Source of the DNA: Warburgia ugandensis
Taxonomy: Eukaryota; Streptophyta; Magnoliopsida; Canellales; Canellaceae
Length of the DNA stretch: 64,000 nt
Assembly: GCA_035236585.1 (NCBI GenBank)
Contig: CP141132.1
Span: forward strand, 38,629,880-38,693,879
Direction of reading: 5' to 3'
This document shows, one piece after another, positions 12,662 through 25,359 of the stretch; positions within the stretch are counted from its first letter, which is position 1, and each line of letters opens with the position of its first letter. Position numbers and translations under genes: made by a program. A model generated the notes under the pieces. That model was not told where the DNA came from. It made no database searches and saw nothing but the letters and a program-made list of their open reading frames with translations.

Positions 12662-14293
12662 TCATACGTATCATACAATCTGTTTATTTACTTAGGGCTA
12701 GAATATCTTCTAGTTCCATATTCACTTAGAGTCTAGTCCTCAATTCTAACTTAACAATTTTATATGTGTTTGGTTGGATCATAAGGGTTTCAGGGGATTT
12801 AATACATGCATTAACATTACACTTGTCAACATAAGATCATGTATTCAACATGTACATCCCATGTAGATGAATTCATAAAATCCTCCTACCTTCAAGTAGT
12901 GATTCATCTCTTTAGATCTTCCATGATCCTGACTGATGTATGTAATTTGTAAATCCATGCATACTGTTAATATGCATATAATCTGAATAATCCTATCTAT
13001 ATTCTTTATTTAATCTTGTCCTTTGCTATAAAGGATTTAGATCTTTTGTCCTATCATGATCTATCTTCCTCAGATAGTGTCTATCCTATTGATCAATAGA
13101 TCTGATGATTAGAATGATCTTCTAATCTTTCAGATCTAAGTATTTTCTATTCTAAGTCTTTGTGTATTCTTTACTTTGATCTTGATCTTTCATAGATCCT
13201 TTGATCAATAACTTATACTTGTTGATAAAGATCAAGAGCTTAGATCTTCTGTCATCTAGTTCTGCTTTGATCTAGGTTTAGTCGTTTGATCATTCTTAAG
13301 GAGGAGGATCTTGGTTCTCTTCCTTGAATCATATTTGATCAAGGGTTCAGATCATCTATTTAATCTAAGATCTTCTACTCTATTTGATCTAAGTTGCAAG
13401 CAATATATACATATATATATTATCATCAAGAAGAATTTATTTCTTTTTATTATTATTGATCATTTAAGATCTAATGGATCTTGTTTGATCATCTTTGTCT
13501 CACTTATAATTTTTATTAGGGTTAGATAATTTACTAACCTTTTATGCTCTTATTATTATTATTCAACTAGTTAATGTTTTACTAGTTGAAGATAACTTAT
13601 TTCATCCTAAGTCTAGACTGCTCCTCCTATTTCCAACTGCTAAGGCTTACTAGTTGAATGGTTGAACACAAAGTGGTTGCTTTAACCCTTATGTAAGGAG
13701 GTGTTTAGACCTCACAAACATCAATGAAAGGTAGGGGGAGAGCGAGGCTCTACTAGAGAATCCCCTTAAACACCATGTGCAGCATTCATTAGAGTTACAT
13801 TAGCTCAACCTTTCATAAGGTTCCTATGAGCATTTTAACCCTAAGTACACTTTTTAATTGATTTTAATTAAATCCATGAACATTAAAAATGTCATTCATG
13901 GGGTTTATTATTCTCCTAGTTTGGGGCAAGGATTTGATAATCCCTATAATCTCCTACTAACTATAGCCCTTACTAATATTAAGTGAAAGTCATTCACTCA
14001 TCTTAATTGTCCATGAATCTCTATATTCCATTAGTTTACAATTTTGGTGATTTATGCTCATTATATCTTAACAACTACTTAACATTTGAATCTACTAATA
14101 AAATTTGATAATAAATAAATCATAAATCTAATATAATTGTAACAACATTTTATACTAACATGCTTCCTATGTAACTTAACTTAATGAAATAAAACTATAC
14201 TTAAACTAGCAGGCTCCTAAGTTATGAAATACATAAAATTTTATTACTAATCTAATGGAATCAAGCTTAAACTTCAAATTTAAAGTAATGTGG
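12662..14293 (-). mobile_element. Element 2 3' LTR, piece 1
   Basis: It aligns with 26747-28270 of the right LTR (CATACGTAT..., then the GATC-dense block, the GAGGCTCTA block and the AAATTTGATAATAAATAAAT block). It is interrupted at 14293 by a plus T1 solo LTR and continues at 18712. Confidence 0.8.
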
Positions 14294-17200
14294 TGTAATG
14301 ACCCCCAATTTTTGTAAATTATTAAGGAAAATTAATAAAGTTTGAATTTTTAGAAATTCTAGGCTAGAATATTAGGTTATTGAAAATTCTCTTTTTACAG
14401 AGATTATATTATGAATTAAAACATAGAAATTATGGATGTACTTGGAAGATTGATCAAAACAACATTAAGTACATTCAATTCTGAGTTAAAATGAAAATTC
14501 CTTAATTTTTCCATTTGGGGGTAAAATGGTAATTTTACCCATATCCCATATCCAAGAAATAAGACCTCAATATTCATGAAGCACTTAGAAATATGATTCC
14601 AACGCCACTAAGTACGCTCAATTCTGAGTTCGGACAAATATTGCCTATTATTCTCCAATTTTGGAGTTAAAAGGGCAAAAAGGTCTTTTCACATAAAAGT
14701 GGGCCACAAATGTGGCCAATGTTCTAGAAGCACCAATAATTGCTCAGTGGATTATTGCTGATAGTGGATATTCTAGTGGAGATTGTAGTGGGAATGAAGA
14801 ATGCATTAGTAATTAAAAATTCTAAAGTAATAAAATATCATATCAAAAGAAATGATAAAAAATTCAAATTTGGCTATAAATATGTCCCAAAAATTTCCAA
14901 AAATTTTCACAACCTTAAACACAAAATTTCCAAATCTTTCCTGGAATTTCAGCCCCAAATTCCCCTTCATCCCACCCCAAACTCTCTTTTCCTTATTTCT
15001 CTCTCCTCTTTCTAATTGGAACAAGAGACCTAAATTCAATTAGGCACTCCGTTTCAGGAAGAATCTCATCAATTCCACCATGCATAGCATCTTATACTAC
15101 AGTATATACAAAAACCCCAAATCAATTTCAAGATCCAATGGTTCCAACAACAGAAAATCACAAAAAGGTGGACAATCGGGCTATATTATCATCAACCGGT
15201 AATTCTCTCAAATTGGGCATTAATTATGTTGTTTTTCTCCAATCAGGTAGGTAGAACTACTTCCCATACATATTTATTATGGTTTAGTGTAATTTTTATT
15301 TTTCTGTAATTTAATTTGAATGAAAAATGGTAAAAATAAAGTAAATACAAGAGCCTTCAATTTATGGTGATAGAAAGCTGAAATGGAAATTCTGAGCTTT
15401 CCAATCGATCCATAAGGGTCCAAAACCCCTAGGGTATAATTTTCAAGAAAATCGAACAAGGTTTGGGCCCTCAATTGCGAGAGATTAGCTCTGTTGGGCC
15501 TAGATCAAGTCTGGACCCTAGGAACGGCTGTAAACTTCAATTTAAGATTGTTGAGTCATATGAACTCCAAATTGAGATCGGAAAGAAGCTATGAAAAGCT
15601 TGTAATGTCTAGTTTCTAATGAAACTATAATATTTTTAAAAATTATTCCTGAATTATTCTGTATTTTGGAAATAAGTGTCCGATTTCTAAGATCTTCAAG
15701 ATCTGAGGTGATCAGATTTGGAAATTTATTTTAATGATGATATAATACTATAATAAAGTAATATCTATGGTTAATTTGGACAGATCTAAGATAAATTAGG
15801 GGATCTACCCTTTATGGTAGAAAACCCTTAAAAATACAAAGGGACCCACTTGATCAATGAGATCAAGTATGATCAGATCCTTGGGATGGATTAAAGGGAT
15901 GATATTATGATGGAATCCAATTAGATCATGGATGAAATGTGACAAAATCAAGTGGATATGATTTTTAGATCTTAATGGATTAAAAGCCCTAAAGGAAATT
16001 AAAACCCTTAATCTAAAGGAAAACACCTAAGATATAATGGTTGGATCATATTTAAAGGTTTATAATAATCTTAATAAAATTAGTTTAATTGTCTTTTATT
16101 GGTTATAGAAGTGTAAATGTGATGTATGTTCTAAGTTTTAAGTGTCTTTTATTGGATATAGAAGCGTAAATGTGATTTATGTGCTAAGTTAGAAAGCATG
16201 ATAGTGTAATCTTTAAATTTTAGTATGATATGCCCTAAATGAGTAATTTGTTAGTAGATTTGATTATCTTAGGATCATGTTAGTGTAAATTAGGATTTAA
16301 ACATGATTTCATTATGATAGAAGATGTGTTTCATAACTTAGGATCATGTTAGTTTATTTCACTAGCTTAAGTTACATTCATAGGAAGAATGTTAGTATAT
16401 AGTTGTCAAACTTATATTTGATTTATGCTTTCAATTTGATGATTTACTTATTGTCAAATTTTATTCAATTGTTAAGTAATTGTTAAGATATAAGGAGCAT
16501 AAATCACCAAAAATGTAAACTAATGAAATATATAAATTCATGGACAACTAAGATGAATGAAAGATTTTGACTTAATAAGGGCTATTAGTTAGTAGGACAA
16601 TATAAGGAATGATTTATCATTTCCTTGGCCCAAAGTAGGAAAATAATGAACATCCATGGATGACATTGTGCATATCCATGGAAATTAATTAAAATCAATT
16701 AGAGAAGGGACTTAAGGTAAAGAGCTCATAGGAACCTTGTCAAAGGTTGAGCTAGTACCACTCTAGTTGATAAGAGCCAAGTGCTTTTCCCTCACCTTCC
16801 ATTGACGTAAGAGAGGTCTAAACGCCTCCTTACATGAGGTTTGTATTAACCACTTTTTGAGCAGACTTTAACTGGTAAGTACTAGTCATCCTGAAATAAG
16901 GAAGAGTTGTCTAGTGATAGGAAGAAATAAATTATCTTCAACCAAGTAAGACACTAACTGGTTGAATAATAATAAGAACATAAAAAGATAGCAAATTATC
17001 TAACCCTAATAAAAATAGTAAGTGAGATAAGGATGATCAAACAAGATGAGATCTTGTATGATAAAAAACAATAAGGAAAAAGAAACATTAATGTAAATTA
17101 GATTGTTATGTATGATATAGATAGTATTTTTATAGATGATATTAAACCTATGGATATATGATATTCAAGGAAGAAAGATTCAGATCATCCTACATAAGGA

Positions 17201-18711
17201 TGATCAAAAGACCATGTAGTATGTACCCTTGATTAGAAAAATGACATTATACATATGATTTGACAGATATATGTTGATCGAGACTATGACAGATTTCAAG
17301 GAGTAAGAATACCTTATTGAGGTAGGTGGATTATTAAGAATGCCTTTACATGAAGATACATGTCTAATACATGATCTTATGTTTTGAAGTATTGACATGT
17401 ATGATACCAATATATTAAGGTAAATACCTCAAATTGAAATATGATCCAACCAAATGATGAGGAAAATAAGTATTAAATGGTCAAGTTGAGAATTGAGAAC
17501 AACCCTAAGTGAATAGGAAAGTAGAAAATATTCTAGTCCTAGATAAACAGACAGATAGTCTGATATGTATAAGTATTATTTACATACAAGCTTGGAGGCT
17601 TGTGGTTTTGTTTTAAATAGGTATAGGCCTGGGGATGCTATGCTAGGAGAGTTAAGAGGGTTTGGCCACCCACTCTTTGAAACTTGATGATATTGAATAC
17701 CAAGCCTAAGAAAGGCTAAAAGTCGGGTGGGGCATTTATGGGAAGGCCACCATTGTGATAGCCGTGGTCCTCCCATATGGACATGGATATTGTAATTTCC
17801 ACTGAGAATGGTATAGGTAGATTATTGAACAGTTATCCGGGTGCGCTGTCCGGATCAAACTACAAGCATAGTAGTCCTTGATTATTTTGCATTATGATGC
17901 ATATGAAATTGGTATAGTGAAATGCCTTAAGGGATGGCATGATGAAATGCCAGGTAATTGTATATTACCAATATTTTTCCCAAGAAGGGAAATTCCCTGT
18001 ATAGTAACTGGCTGAGATACAAATCTTCTATAATGAAAGGAGTTGATCAGATTTGTATAGAAATGATTCTTGAATATTTTTACAATTTTAACGGATTTGT
18101 CCTTAAACAATATGTATATATAAAGGTGAACATAAAGGATAGGGAAATGAGATGTCCTTATAACTAATAGTTATCTATGAATGTGTTTATGACAGAACGA
18201 ATTATGGGATACTTGAATATTGAGATTATACTGTCAATAACTTACATTCTTATCCCCTACCAAGCATAACTTGCTGAGATATTGTAAATGTTTGAATGTT
18301 TAGAATATCTCAGATACAGAGAAGGAAACTTAAGAGCTCAAGACTTGAAGAACCATTGAAGAATAAGTAATCAGGGTATATCCCTTGAAACATTGTATTA
18401 GAACATGTATTGAATTTTGAACTTTGTAATTTGGATTGTATATTTGGAGAAGTATTGTAAGGATACAATGGGCTGTGTACTGTGAACCACTGGATGGATC
18501 TTGAAGTTTAATAAAAGTATATTCCTTCAATGGAATTTTATCTTATACAAAATTCTACTTATGTTATGTATGAGGTGGTGACTTTGGTTTTACAAAACAA
18601 ATTCTAAAGAAAAGAATTTTCGCTGCTTTGGTTTGCTAAAAATTTTTACTCTAAGGGCCCTATCTTTACAAAATTATTATAAAATGTGTTATAAAAACCC
18701 GGGTCACCACA
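14294..18711 (+). mobile_element. T1 solo LTR nested in element 2 LTR
   Basis: Complete T1 LTR of 4418 bp from TGTAATGACCCCC to CCCGGGTCACCACA. Flanking pentamers TGTGG (14289-14293) and AGTGG (18712-18716) match at four of five bases, consistent with an old 5-bp target duplication. The flanks join into one continuous minus-orientation T1 LTR. It contains a TATA box at 14874, the GATC-rich and GGCCACCC blocks, and no open frame of note. At the position of the GC-rich cassette of element 1 it has almost no extra sequence (about 15478-15530). Confidence 0.9.
14874..14883 (+). promoter_or_regulatory. TATA box of T1 solo LTR
   Basis: CTATAAATAT about 580 bp from the LTR start. The same spot holds CTATAAATAC in minus orientation in the element 1 LTRs. 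It puts the predicted transcription start near 14905. Confidence 0.6.
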
Positions 18712-19010
18712 AGTGGCCCTAATATAATTAAATCTATCAACCTAATAACAAACTAATATCATATCCACTTGTTTATGTTATATTTAATCCATGATCTAGC
18801 TAGATTCTATCATAATATTATCCATTCAATCCATCCCAAGCATCGGATCATACTTGACCTTATTGATCAAATGGGTCCCTCTGCATTTTTACGATTTTTC
18901 TACCTTAAAGGGTAAATCCTTCAATTTATCTTAGATCTGTCCAAATAAATCATGGATATTACTTTATTTCAACATCATAGCATCAATAAATTAGATCCCC
19001 AAGATTTGAT
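18712..19010 (-). mobile_element. Element 2 3' LTR, piece 2
   Basis: It matches 28310-28555 of the right LTR (blocks CATATCCACTTGTTTATG, GATCTTATTGATCAAATGGG and ATGGATATTACTTTATTTC). It ends where a TGTTAACT-type solo LTR inserts. Confidence 0.85.
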
Positions 19011-19400
19011 TGTTAACTGCTTAATTTTGGTTAAAAGACCCGTAGTTTAGCATTCAATTAGATCATCTAACCGTCCAAATTTCAAATTTTAGCTTGATTA
19101 ACCATCTAGACCTTAATCAACTGTTAAATGATCATTCGAGCTTATTAAAGGATGAATATACGGTTTGATTATTCTAATTTAGTCTTTATTTTTGCAAATC
19201 AACCAAAGGAGGGTCGGATGGCTCAGATTTATGATCAACGGTGCAGATCCAGATGAGAAGAGTCCAAATTGGAAAAGAATTACTAATGAGAAGAGCCCTA
19301 AATTGGGAGAGGATAAAGTTTCCTAAAAGGGAGTTATCTCCTCAAGGAAGGAGTTGAGGAAGATAAGGAAGGAGTAGAGAAAAACGAGGAGATGCAAAAG

Positions 19401-19410
19401 CTATAAAGAG
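19401..19410 (+). promoter_or_regulatory. TATA box of the 1.7-kb solo LTR
   Basis: CTATAAAGAG about 390 bp into the LTR, followed by pyrimidine-rich leader-like sequence. Confidence 0.5.
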
Positions 19411-20179
19411 GGGAAACCGTATGGGAGAGAGGAAGTTATTTTTTGGAGAGTTTGGAGTTCTTTTAGTTGTTTTACTTGTCACTTTCTTTTCCTTGCTGTT
19501 TAGAGTTCTCTTGCCTACTCGTATCTATTTCACGTTCACAATCAACTATTCCTCTTCAATATCCAGCTTTCCATTTGTTTAAGGCACCATCCCCACCTTT
19601 CCTACTAGTTTCTTCCCTTCTCAGCTACGTTTTCCACACCTCTCCCATCTCTTTCACTCATCACACCCAGCCCGTTTCCAAAGCCCTCTTCATCAACCTT
19701 CACATAGCCAGGCAAGAGTTGGCTTTGTTCTAGACAACCCCCAGACTAAAGGAGTCGTTTTTCTCTCATTCAACCCACCTTCCGTCGCACCTCAACACTA
19801 GCCGTCCATCTTCACAGGCCAGGCATGAGCCAGTCATCAACGCTCACACCCCTCATCGGCACGGAACTCCCACAAGCCATATCCTATTTACTCTAAACTA
19901 GACGATGCCTAGTAAGGGCGTCATTTTTTTTCTCACCAGAAGAGCCCTCCACCAGCCAATGCGAAGGACATCTATACCGGCCAAGCCACCCAAATCTGTT
20001 ACTTCCACACCTCTCCCAGCTTTCAACACCCCAGCCATCACTCCACGTGCCAAGGCCAAAGACGCAGATCACTGCCTCGGAGAACTAGTCGATGCCTCAG
20101 GCGTCATTTTTTTTCCTTACTCCTCTGCACCATCGTCTTCACCGCACGAGCCAGGAGAGAAAACCATATTGGGTTTTCT

Positions 20180-20275
20180 CCCATCCCTTCTCCTCTTCCT
20201 TTCTTCTCTTCTTCTTCTCCCTCTTCTCCCTTCTTCCTTCTTTCCCTTCCTCCACCAATCTTCTTCTTCGTGGGG
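20180..20275 (+). repeat. Polypyrimidine (TTC/CTT-rich) tract
   Basis: Nearly pure C/T stretch with repeated CTTCTTCT and TTCCTT units in the leader part of the solo LTR. It produces long but meaningless open frames on both strands. Confidence 0.75.
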
Positions 20276-20734
20276 TTTTGTCTGGTTTTTGTTAAAAACC
20301 AGATTTTTTAATAAAATCCCATTTTTACCCTTCATGTTTAAATGCAATGACAATTCTATTCATTTTCATTAATTACATCTGCGTCCCCTGTTTAATTAAA
20401 TTTGTATCCCCGCTTTAAGTACATCTGTGTCCTTGTCCCATTTAAGCTTTATTTTATCCATCTTTTGATAGTGTTATCCAGGGACAATGCTATTCATGGA
20501 CAGTGTGATTCGGGGATGTTTGATTAGTTTTATTTTACGTTTTCTAGAATTGAAAGTTAAGTAAAGTGCATCATTTGAATAAAGCTCAATAGTTAGGCTA
20601 GTTTTGTTATTTTCTTTAAGTTTTAAATAATTAAATTTTATTAAAAACTCCACTTAAAGCGAGTCCCTGTGGGTTCAACCAGTATTTGTATAACTATACT
20701 ACAATAGCCCGTGCACTTGTAGAAAACATCAACA

Positions 20735-22245
20735 CTGATCATCTCAGATCTAGAAGATCATGAAAATTAGAAGCTTAATTCTTAAAAATAAAAAGTTTCT
20801 GGAATGTTTTTATCAATATTATCATTTTAGAAGAAAATAGATGCTACAAGCTTTCCATAGCTTCTTTCTAATCTCAATTTGGAGTTTAGATGACTCCACA
20901 ATTGAACTTTGAAGTTCACAGTCATTCCAAGGGTCCATATTTGATATGGGCCCAGCAGAACAGATGGTCAGATTGATCGGGGGAGCAAGCCAATCAAGTA
21001 GAACGGTTGGCAAACTCCCGTCACTAGGATGAATGCCGTAAAATCTCCCCGGGACTGTCCAATCAATCCTCTTAAATCAAAGGCTTAAAACTTATTAAAT
21101 TTTATAAAATTTCTACCGTAGGGGTTTTGGACCATTCTAGATTGATTGGATGGCTCAGATTTTCCATTTGAGTACTCCGTCATCTAGAATTGAAGGGTTC
21201 TAATCCTTACTTTATTTTTATAAATTTTAACCTAAAACTAATTTTAGAAAAATAAAAATTATGTGAAATAAGTACAAGAAGTGTTTCCACCTACCTGATT
21301 GGAGAAAAATCCAAGATTTGTAGCCCAATTTGAAATAAATACCCTTTGATTATAAGATAGTCTGAAAGTCACTTGTTTTTTTTTATTTCCTATTGATTGC
21401 GCTGTTGGATCTTGAAATTGTTTTGGGGTTTCATAGATAAGGTAGTTTAGGACAATCTGAATGGTAGGATTTGTGATATTTGTTTTGTAATAGAGTGCCT
21501 AATAGAATTTAGGCCTCTTGTTCCAATTCAAGAGAGCAGAGAGAAAAATGAAAGAAAAGATATTTTTGAGAGTTTTGGCAAGTTGGGAATGAATCTAGAT
21601 CTAGTTTTTTAGGAGAAGATGATGATTTCATGCGAATTTTAATGAACACTTTTGGAGGATTTTTGGAAGTGTATTTATAGGTTTTTTGCATTTTTCATAA
21701 TTACTTGTAATAATTATGTTTTAATTCTTTTGAATATTAAATTAACATTGGATCCTCCACTGCCACCTCCTTCTACACTATCAGCTAGTAGTGGTTTGAC
21801 CACTCATTACATGTTTTCTGGCCATTGGATTCCTTTGTGGGCCCCACAGAGGTGTGAAAAGACCATTTTGCCCTTTTATGGAGAACAATCTATTTTATTC
21901 CCCTGAACTCGGAATAGAGCGTACTTAGTGGTGTTGGAATCATATTTTTGAGTACATTCTAAATATTGAGATCTTAGTTCTTGGTTATGGGTAAAATTAC
22001 CATTTTATCCTTTTATTCAAAAAATGGAGAAAATTAGGGATTTTCCATTTTAACTTGGAATTAAACGTACTTAGTATCATTTTGATCAATTTTTTAAGTA
22101 TATACATAATTTATAAGTTTTAAATTAGGTTGTAATCTCTATAAAAGGAGAATTTCCAATTACCTAATATTTTAGCATAAAATTTCTAAAAACTCAAACT
22201 TTATTAATTTTTTTCAAAAAATTTACAAAAATTGGGGTTATTACA
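20735..22245 (-). mobile_element. Element 2 3' LTR, piece 3
   Basis: It continues the minus T1 LTR to its end GGGGTTATTACA at 22245. It carries the segment missing from the right LTR (about 20790-21660), the TATA box at 21671 and a variable cassette of roughly 100 bp at 20945-21055, between the GGGCCCA and GTCCAATCAATCCTC anchors. Confidence 0.85.
21671..21680 (-). promoter_or_regulatory. TATA box of element 2 3' LTR
   Basis: Plus strand GTATTTATAG, minus strand CTATAAATAC, at the standard T1 position. The right LTR has it at 28644-28653. Confidence 0.55.
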
Positions 22246-22786
22246 ATCTTCTCCCCTTACAATAATTTCATCCTCAAAATTTGGAATATAATAACTTAAT
22301 CAAATAGACTAGGGTGTCTCTTCCTCATTTTTATTTATGTTTCCCATGTGGCTTCCTCAATAGAGTGATGTTGCCACAGGACTTTGACTAGCGGAATTAT
22401 TTTGGTCCTTAAATTCTGTTCCTTATGATCCAAGATCTGTATCGCCTTCTCTTCAAAGGTTAGGTCTGACTTTAGCTCTTCTACACCCTTTGAAGCACAT
22501 GTGTGTCATCTTGTATGTATTTTTGTAGCATAGATACGTGAAAGACACTATGTATTTTTGAGAGTTGGGGTGGTAAGGGTGATTTGTAAGCTACTAGACC
22601 AACTCTTTCTAGGATTTCAAATGGACCGATGAATCTAGGACTAAGTTTTCCTTTGCTTTCAAACCTCATTACTCCTTTGATTGTTAATACTTTCAAAAAT
22701 ACATGCTCTCCCACATCAAATTCCAGGTTTCTACATCTTTTATCTACGTAACTCTTCTGTCGACTGTGTGCTGTTAACAACCTCTT
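22246..22786 (-). pseudogene. Element 2 integrase C-terminus and chromodomain
   Basis: The PPT (GGGGAGAAG on the minus strand) lies at 22246-22259. The frame 22481-22780 contains the integrase C-terminal module: GEHVFLKV, GKLSPRFIGPFEILERVG, AYKSPLPPQLS and HSVFHVSMLQKYIQDD. The same frame continues through EQNLRTKIIPLVKVLWQHHS and IEEATWET, the chromodomain, which ends early at a TAA after WET. Chromodomains of this clade are thought to direct insertion to heterochromatin. Apart from that stop the module is well preserved compared with the rest of the element. Confidence 0.85.
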
Positions 22787-23595
22787 TTATATCAATCTAA
22801 CCTTGTCTGTACATTGTTCCACTAGTTCTGACTTTTTTAGCTTTCTTTCTCCAATGTCACTCCAACAGGTTGGTGATTGACATGGCCGTCCATACAATGC
22901 TTTATATGGTGCGATACTAATAATTGCTTGAAAACTGTTGTTATACACAAATTCTAATAATAGAAGATGTTCATCCCAATTCCCTATCCAATCTAATGCA
23001 CATGATCTTAACATATCTTCTAAAGTTTGAATAGTCCCTTCTGATTGACCATCTGTTTGGGGATGAAATGTTGTACTGAATTTAAGTGAGGTTCTCAAGG
23101 CTTGTTGTACACTCTTCCAACATCTTGAAGTAAATCTTCCATCCCTATCAGAGATGATGGATGGTGGAATCCCATGAACACTTGCTATTTCTTTGATGTA
23201 TAACTTAGCTAGACTGTCAACTGACTAGTTTTGCCTAATTGGAAGGAAATGTACTGACTTTGTTAACCTATCCACAATCACCCAAATCATGTCATGACCT
23301 GCCCTGGTCCTTGGCAATCTTGCTACAAAATCCATTGTGATGTTGTCCCATTTCCATTTTGAAAGTTCCAGTGTTTGTAACATTCCAGCTAGTCTTTAGT
23401 GTTCAGCTTTTACTTGTTGACAATTTAGACATTTAGCCACAAATTCCCCTATTTCTCTTTTCATGCCTTCCCACCAAAAGTTTCTTTTCAAATCTTGATA
23501 CATCTTCGTACCCTCACGGTGTATGGAAAATTTTGACTGATGAACTTCTTGTAATAGTTCTTTTCTCAAGTATGCATTTAAAGGAACCACCAATC
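22787..23595 (-). pseudogene. Element 2 integrase zinc finger and catalytic core
   Basis: The zinc-binding half is at 23396-23593 (HQSKFSIH, FWWEGMKREIGEFVAK, CLNCQQVKAEH). The core is at 22787-23370, with the first catalytic aspartate in a WDN..MDF-like reading near 23335-23355 and the third catalytic residue in FHPQTDGQSEGTIQTLEDML, where E sits in the usual SEG/SER position. Frame breaks separate the pieces. The order is standard for a Ty3/gypsy integrase and it is read with the following C-terminal module. Confidence 0.85.
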
Positions 23596-23599
23596 TCTC

Positions 23600-24340
23600 C
23601 TAAAAATGTATGCTCCCATCTATACCCTTACAAAATCCTTTCTTCTTACACAATTCTTTAGTTACTGTATCTTCTTCTTGGACTTTAAGGACTCCTTTTA
23701 CAAAAGCTAATTTAATGGTGATGTTTGTGAGTACAGCTCTTGGTTGTCTACTTAATGCATTAGCTACTACATTCGCTTTTCAAGGGTCGTATTGGATGGC
23801 GAAATGGTAGGCTTTGATATATTCCATACATCTTCTTTGTCTCATATTCAAATCAGCCTGAGTGAAGATGTTTTTGAGATTTTATGATATGTAAATATAC
23901 TAAAATTTTCTCCATACAAACCGTGTCTCTAAATTTTCAATGTAAAAACTATGGATGCCAATTCTAGGTCATGTATTGGGTAATTTATTTTATGTTTCTT
24001 CAATTATCTATATGCATAAGCAATGACCTTCCCATTTTGCATCAACACACCTCCTAATCTTTTGCCTGAAGCATCACAGTATATTTCATATCCCCCACTT
24101 TCTGATGACAAAGTCAATACTGGTGTTGTAGTTAACCTCTTCTTTAGCTCTTGGAAACTATTTTTACATTCTTCTATCCAAGTGAATTGTACCCCTTTTC
24201 TAGTCAATGTAGTCAAAGGAAGGACTATACAAGAAAATCCTTGAATGAATCTATGGTAGTATCCTGCTAGTCCAAGAAAACTACGTATTTTTGTTACTAT
24301 CTCAAGTTTCTCCCAATTCATTACTGCTTCAACCTTGGTG
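23600..24340 (-). pseudogene. Element 2 RT thumb and RNase H, decayed
   Basis: The frame 24004-24321 reads [17 protein letters not shown] (RT connection), [19 protein letters not shown] and [20 protein letters not shown], with the first RNase H aspartate in CDAS. Downstream of 24004 the RNase H frame is broken, with fragments recognisable only by comparison with element 1 (LNMRQRR near 23850, GNALSRQPR near 23750). Confidence 0.8.
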
Positions 24341-25359
24341 CGTCCACTTCTACTTCATTTTTGGAAATTACATGACCCAAGAAATTGACCTTATCTAACC
24401 AGAATTCACACTTACTAAATTTACCAAATAGTTTGTGTGTTGAGCATATTTAGTACAATTTATAAGTGTTCTTAATGTTCCTTGATACTAGTAGAGTCAA
24501 TGAATATATCATCAATACATGCAATCACAAATTTATCCAAAAACTCCTTGACGATTTTGTTCATCAGATCCATAAACACTGATGGTGCATTGGTCAGCCC
24601 AAAAGACATGACTAGAAACTTGTAATTCCCCTACCAAGTTCTGAATGCTGACTTGGGTATATCTTCATCCTTAATATGCAATTGATGATATCCTGATTGA
24701 AGGTCGATTTTGAAAAAGACCTTAGCATATTGGAGTTGATCAAAGAGATCATGAATGCGAGGTAAGGGATACCTATTTTTCAATGTGACACTGTTCAACA
24801 TTCTATAATCAATGCACAATGTCATAGACCCATCCTTCTTCTTCACAAATATCACTGGTGCTCCCCATAATGAACTACTTGGTCTAACAAATCCTTTGTC
24901 TAACAATTCCTGTAACTGACCTTTCAACTCTACGGGGGCCATCCTATAAGGTGCTTTAGAATTTGGACTTGTACCAAGAATTACTTCAATGGTAAACTCA
25001 ATTTCTCTATGTGGGGGTAATCCTAGAAGTTCTTTTGGAAAAACATCTTGGAATTCCCTGACTACTTCAATTTCTGTTATCCTAGGCTGTTCAACATCCA
25101 AAGCAATTACTGATGCTAGAAATGCCTGACACCCCTTGGACATATTTTTGATAGCCTTCACAGCTGAGATAATGGATTTGTCTAAGTCATTGTGTTTCCC
25201 ATACGGTACTAATACTTCCTCACTAGGTATGCTAAATGTGATTTTCTTCTTGTGATAGTACATAACTACCCAATATTTTGCTAACCAGTCCATACCCAAT
25301 ATGATGTCAAAGTCCACCATGTTAAGTAGAATGAGGTCTATGTCCATTCTTATACCCAA
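24341..25359 (-). pseudogene. Element 2 reverse transcriptase, decayed
   Basis: The frame 24631-25359 starts in the protease-RT linker ([14 protein letters not shown], a protease C-terminal motif) and runs through [59 protein letters not shown] and [12 protein letters not shown]. It stops at RTW where CGGTAT-type codons became TGG TAG. The catalytic aspartates remain downstream as a CIDD reading at 24510-24521. Single-base decay rather than large deletion inactivated this part. Confidence 0.88.

Larger units (their letters stand above)
19011..20734 (+). mobile_element. Solo LTR of a third family, nested in element 2 LTR
   Basis: It runs 1724 bp from TGTTAACTGC to CATCAACA, with short perfect inverted termini TGTT/AACA. 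Flanking pentamers TTGAT (19006-19010) and CTGAT (20735-20739) match at four of five bases. The last 100 bp contain CCCTGTGGGTTCAACC and CCGTGCACTTG blocks of the kind found near the ends of many plant LTRs. A TATA box CTATAAAGAG lies at 19401. A polypyrimidine stretch occupies about 20180-20275. Open frames inside (for example 19905-20372) have no recognisable domain and are probably fortuitous. Confidence 0.8.

Noticed and set aside
19905..20372. 155-codon plus-strand frame in the third-family solo LTR
   Set aside because: It is Ser/Leu/Pro-rich because of the polypyrimidine tract. It lies in an LTR leader and an opposing frame exists on the other strand.
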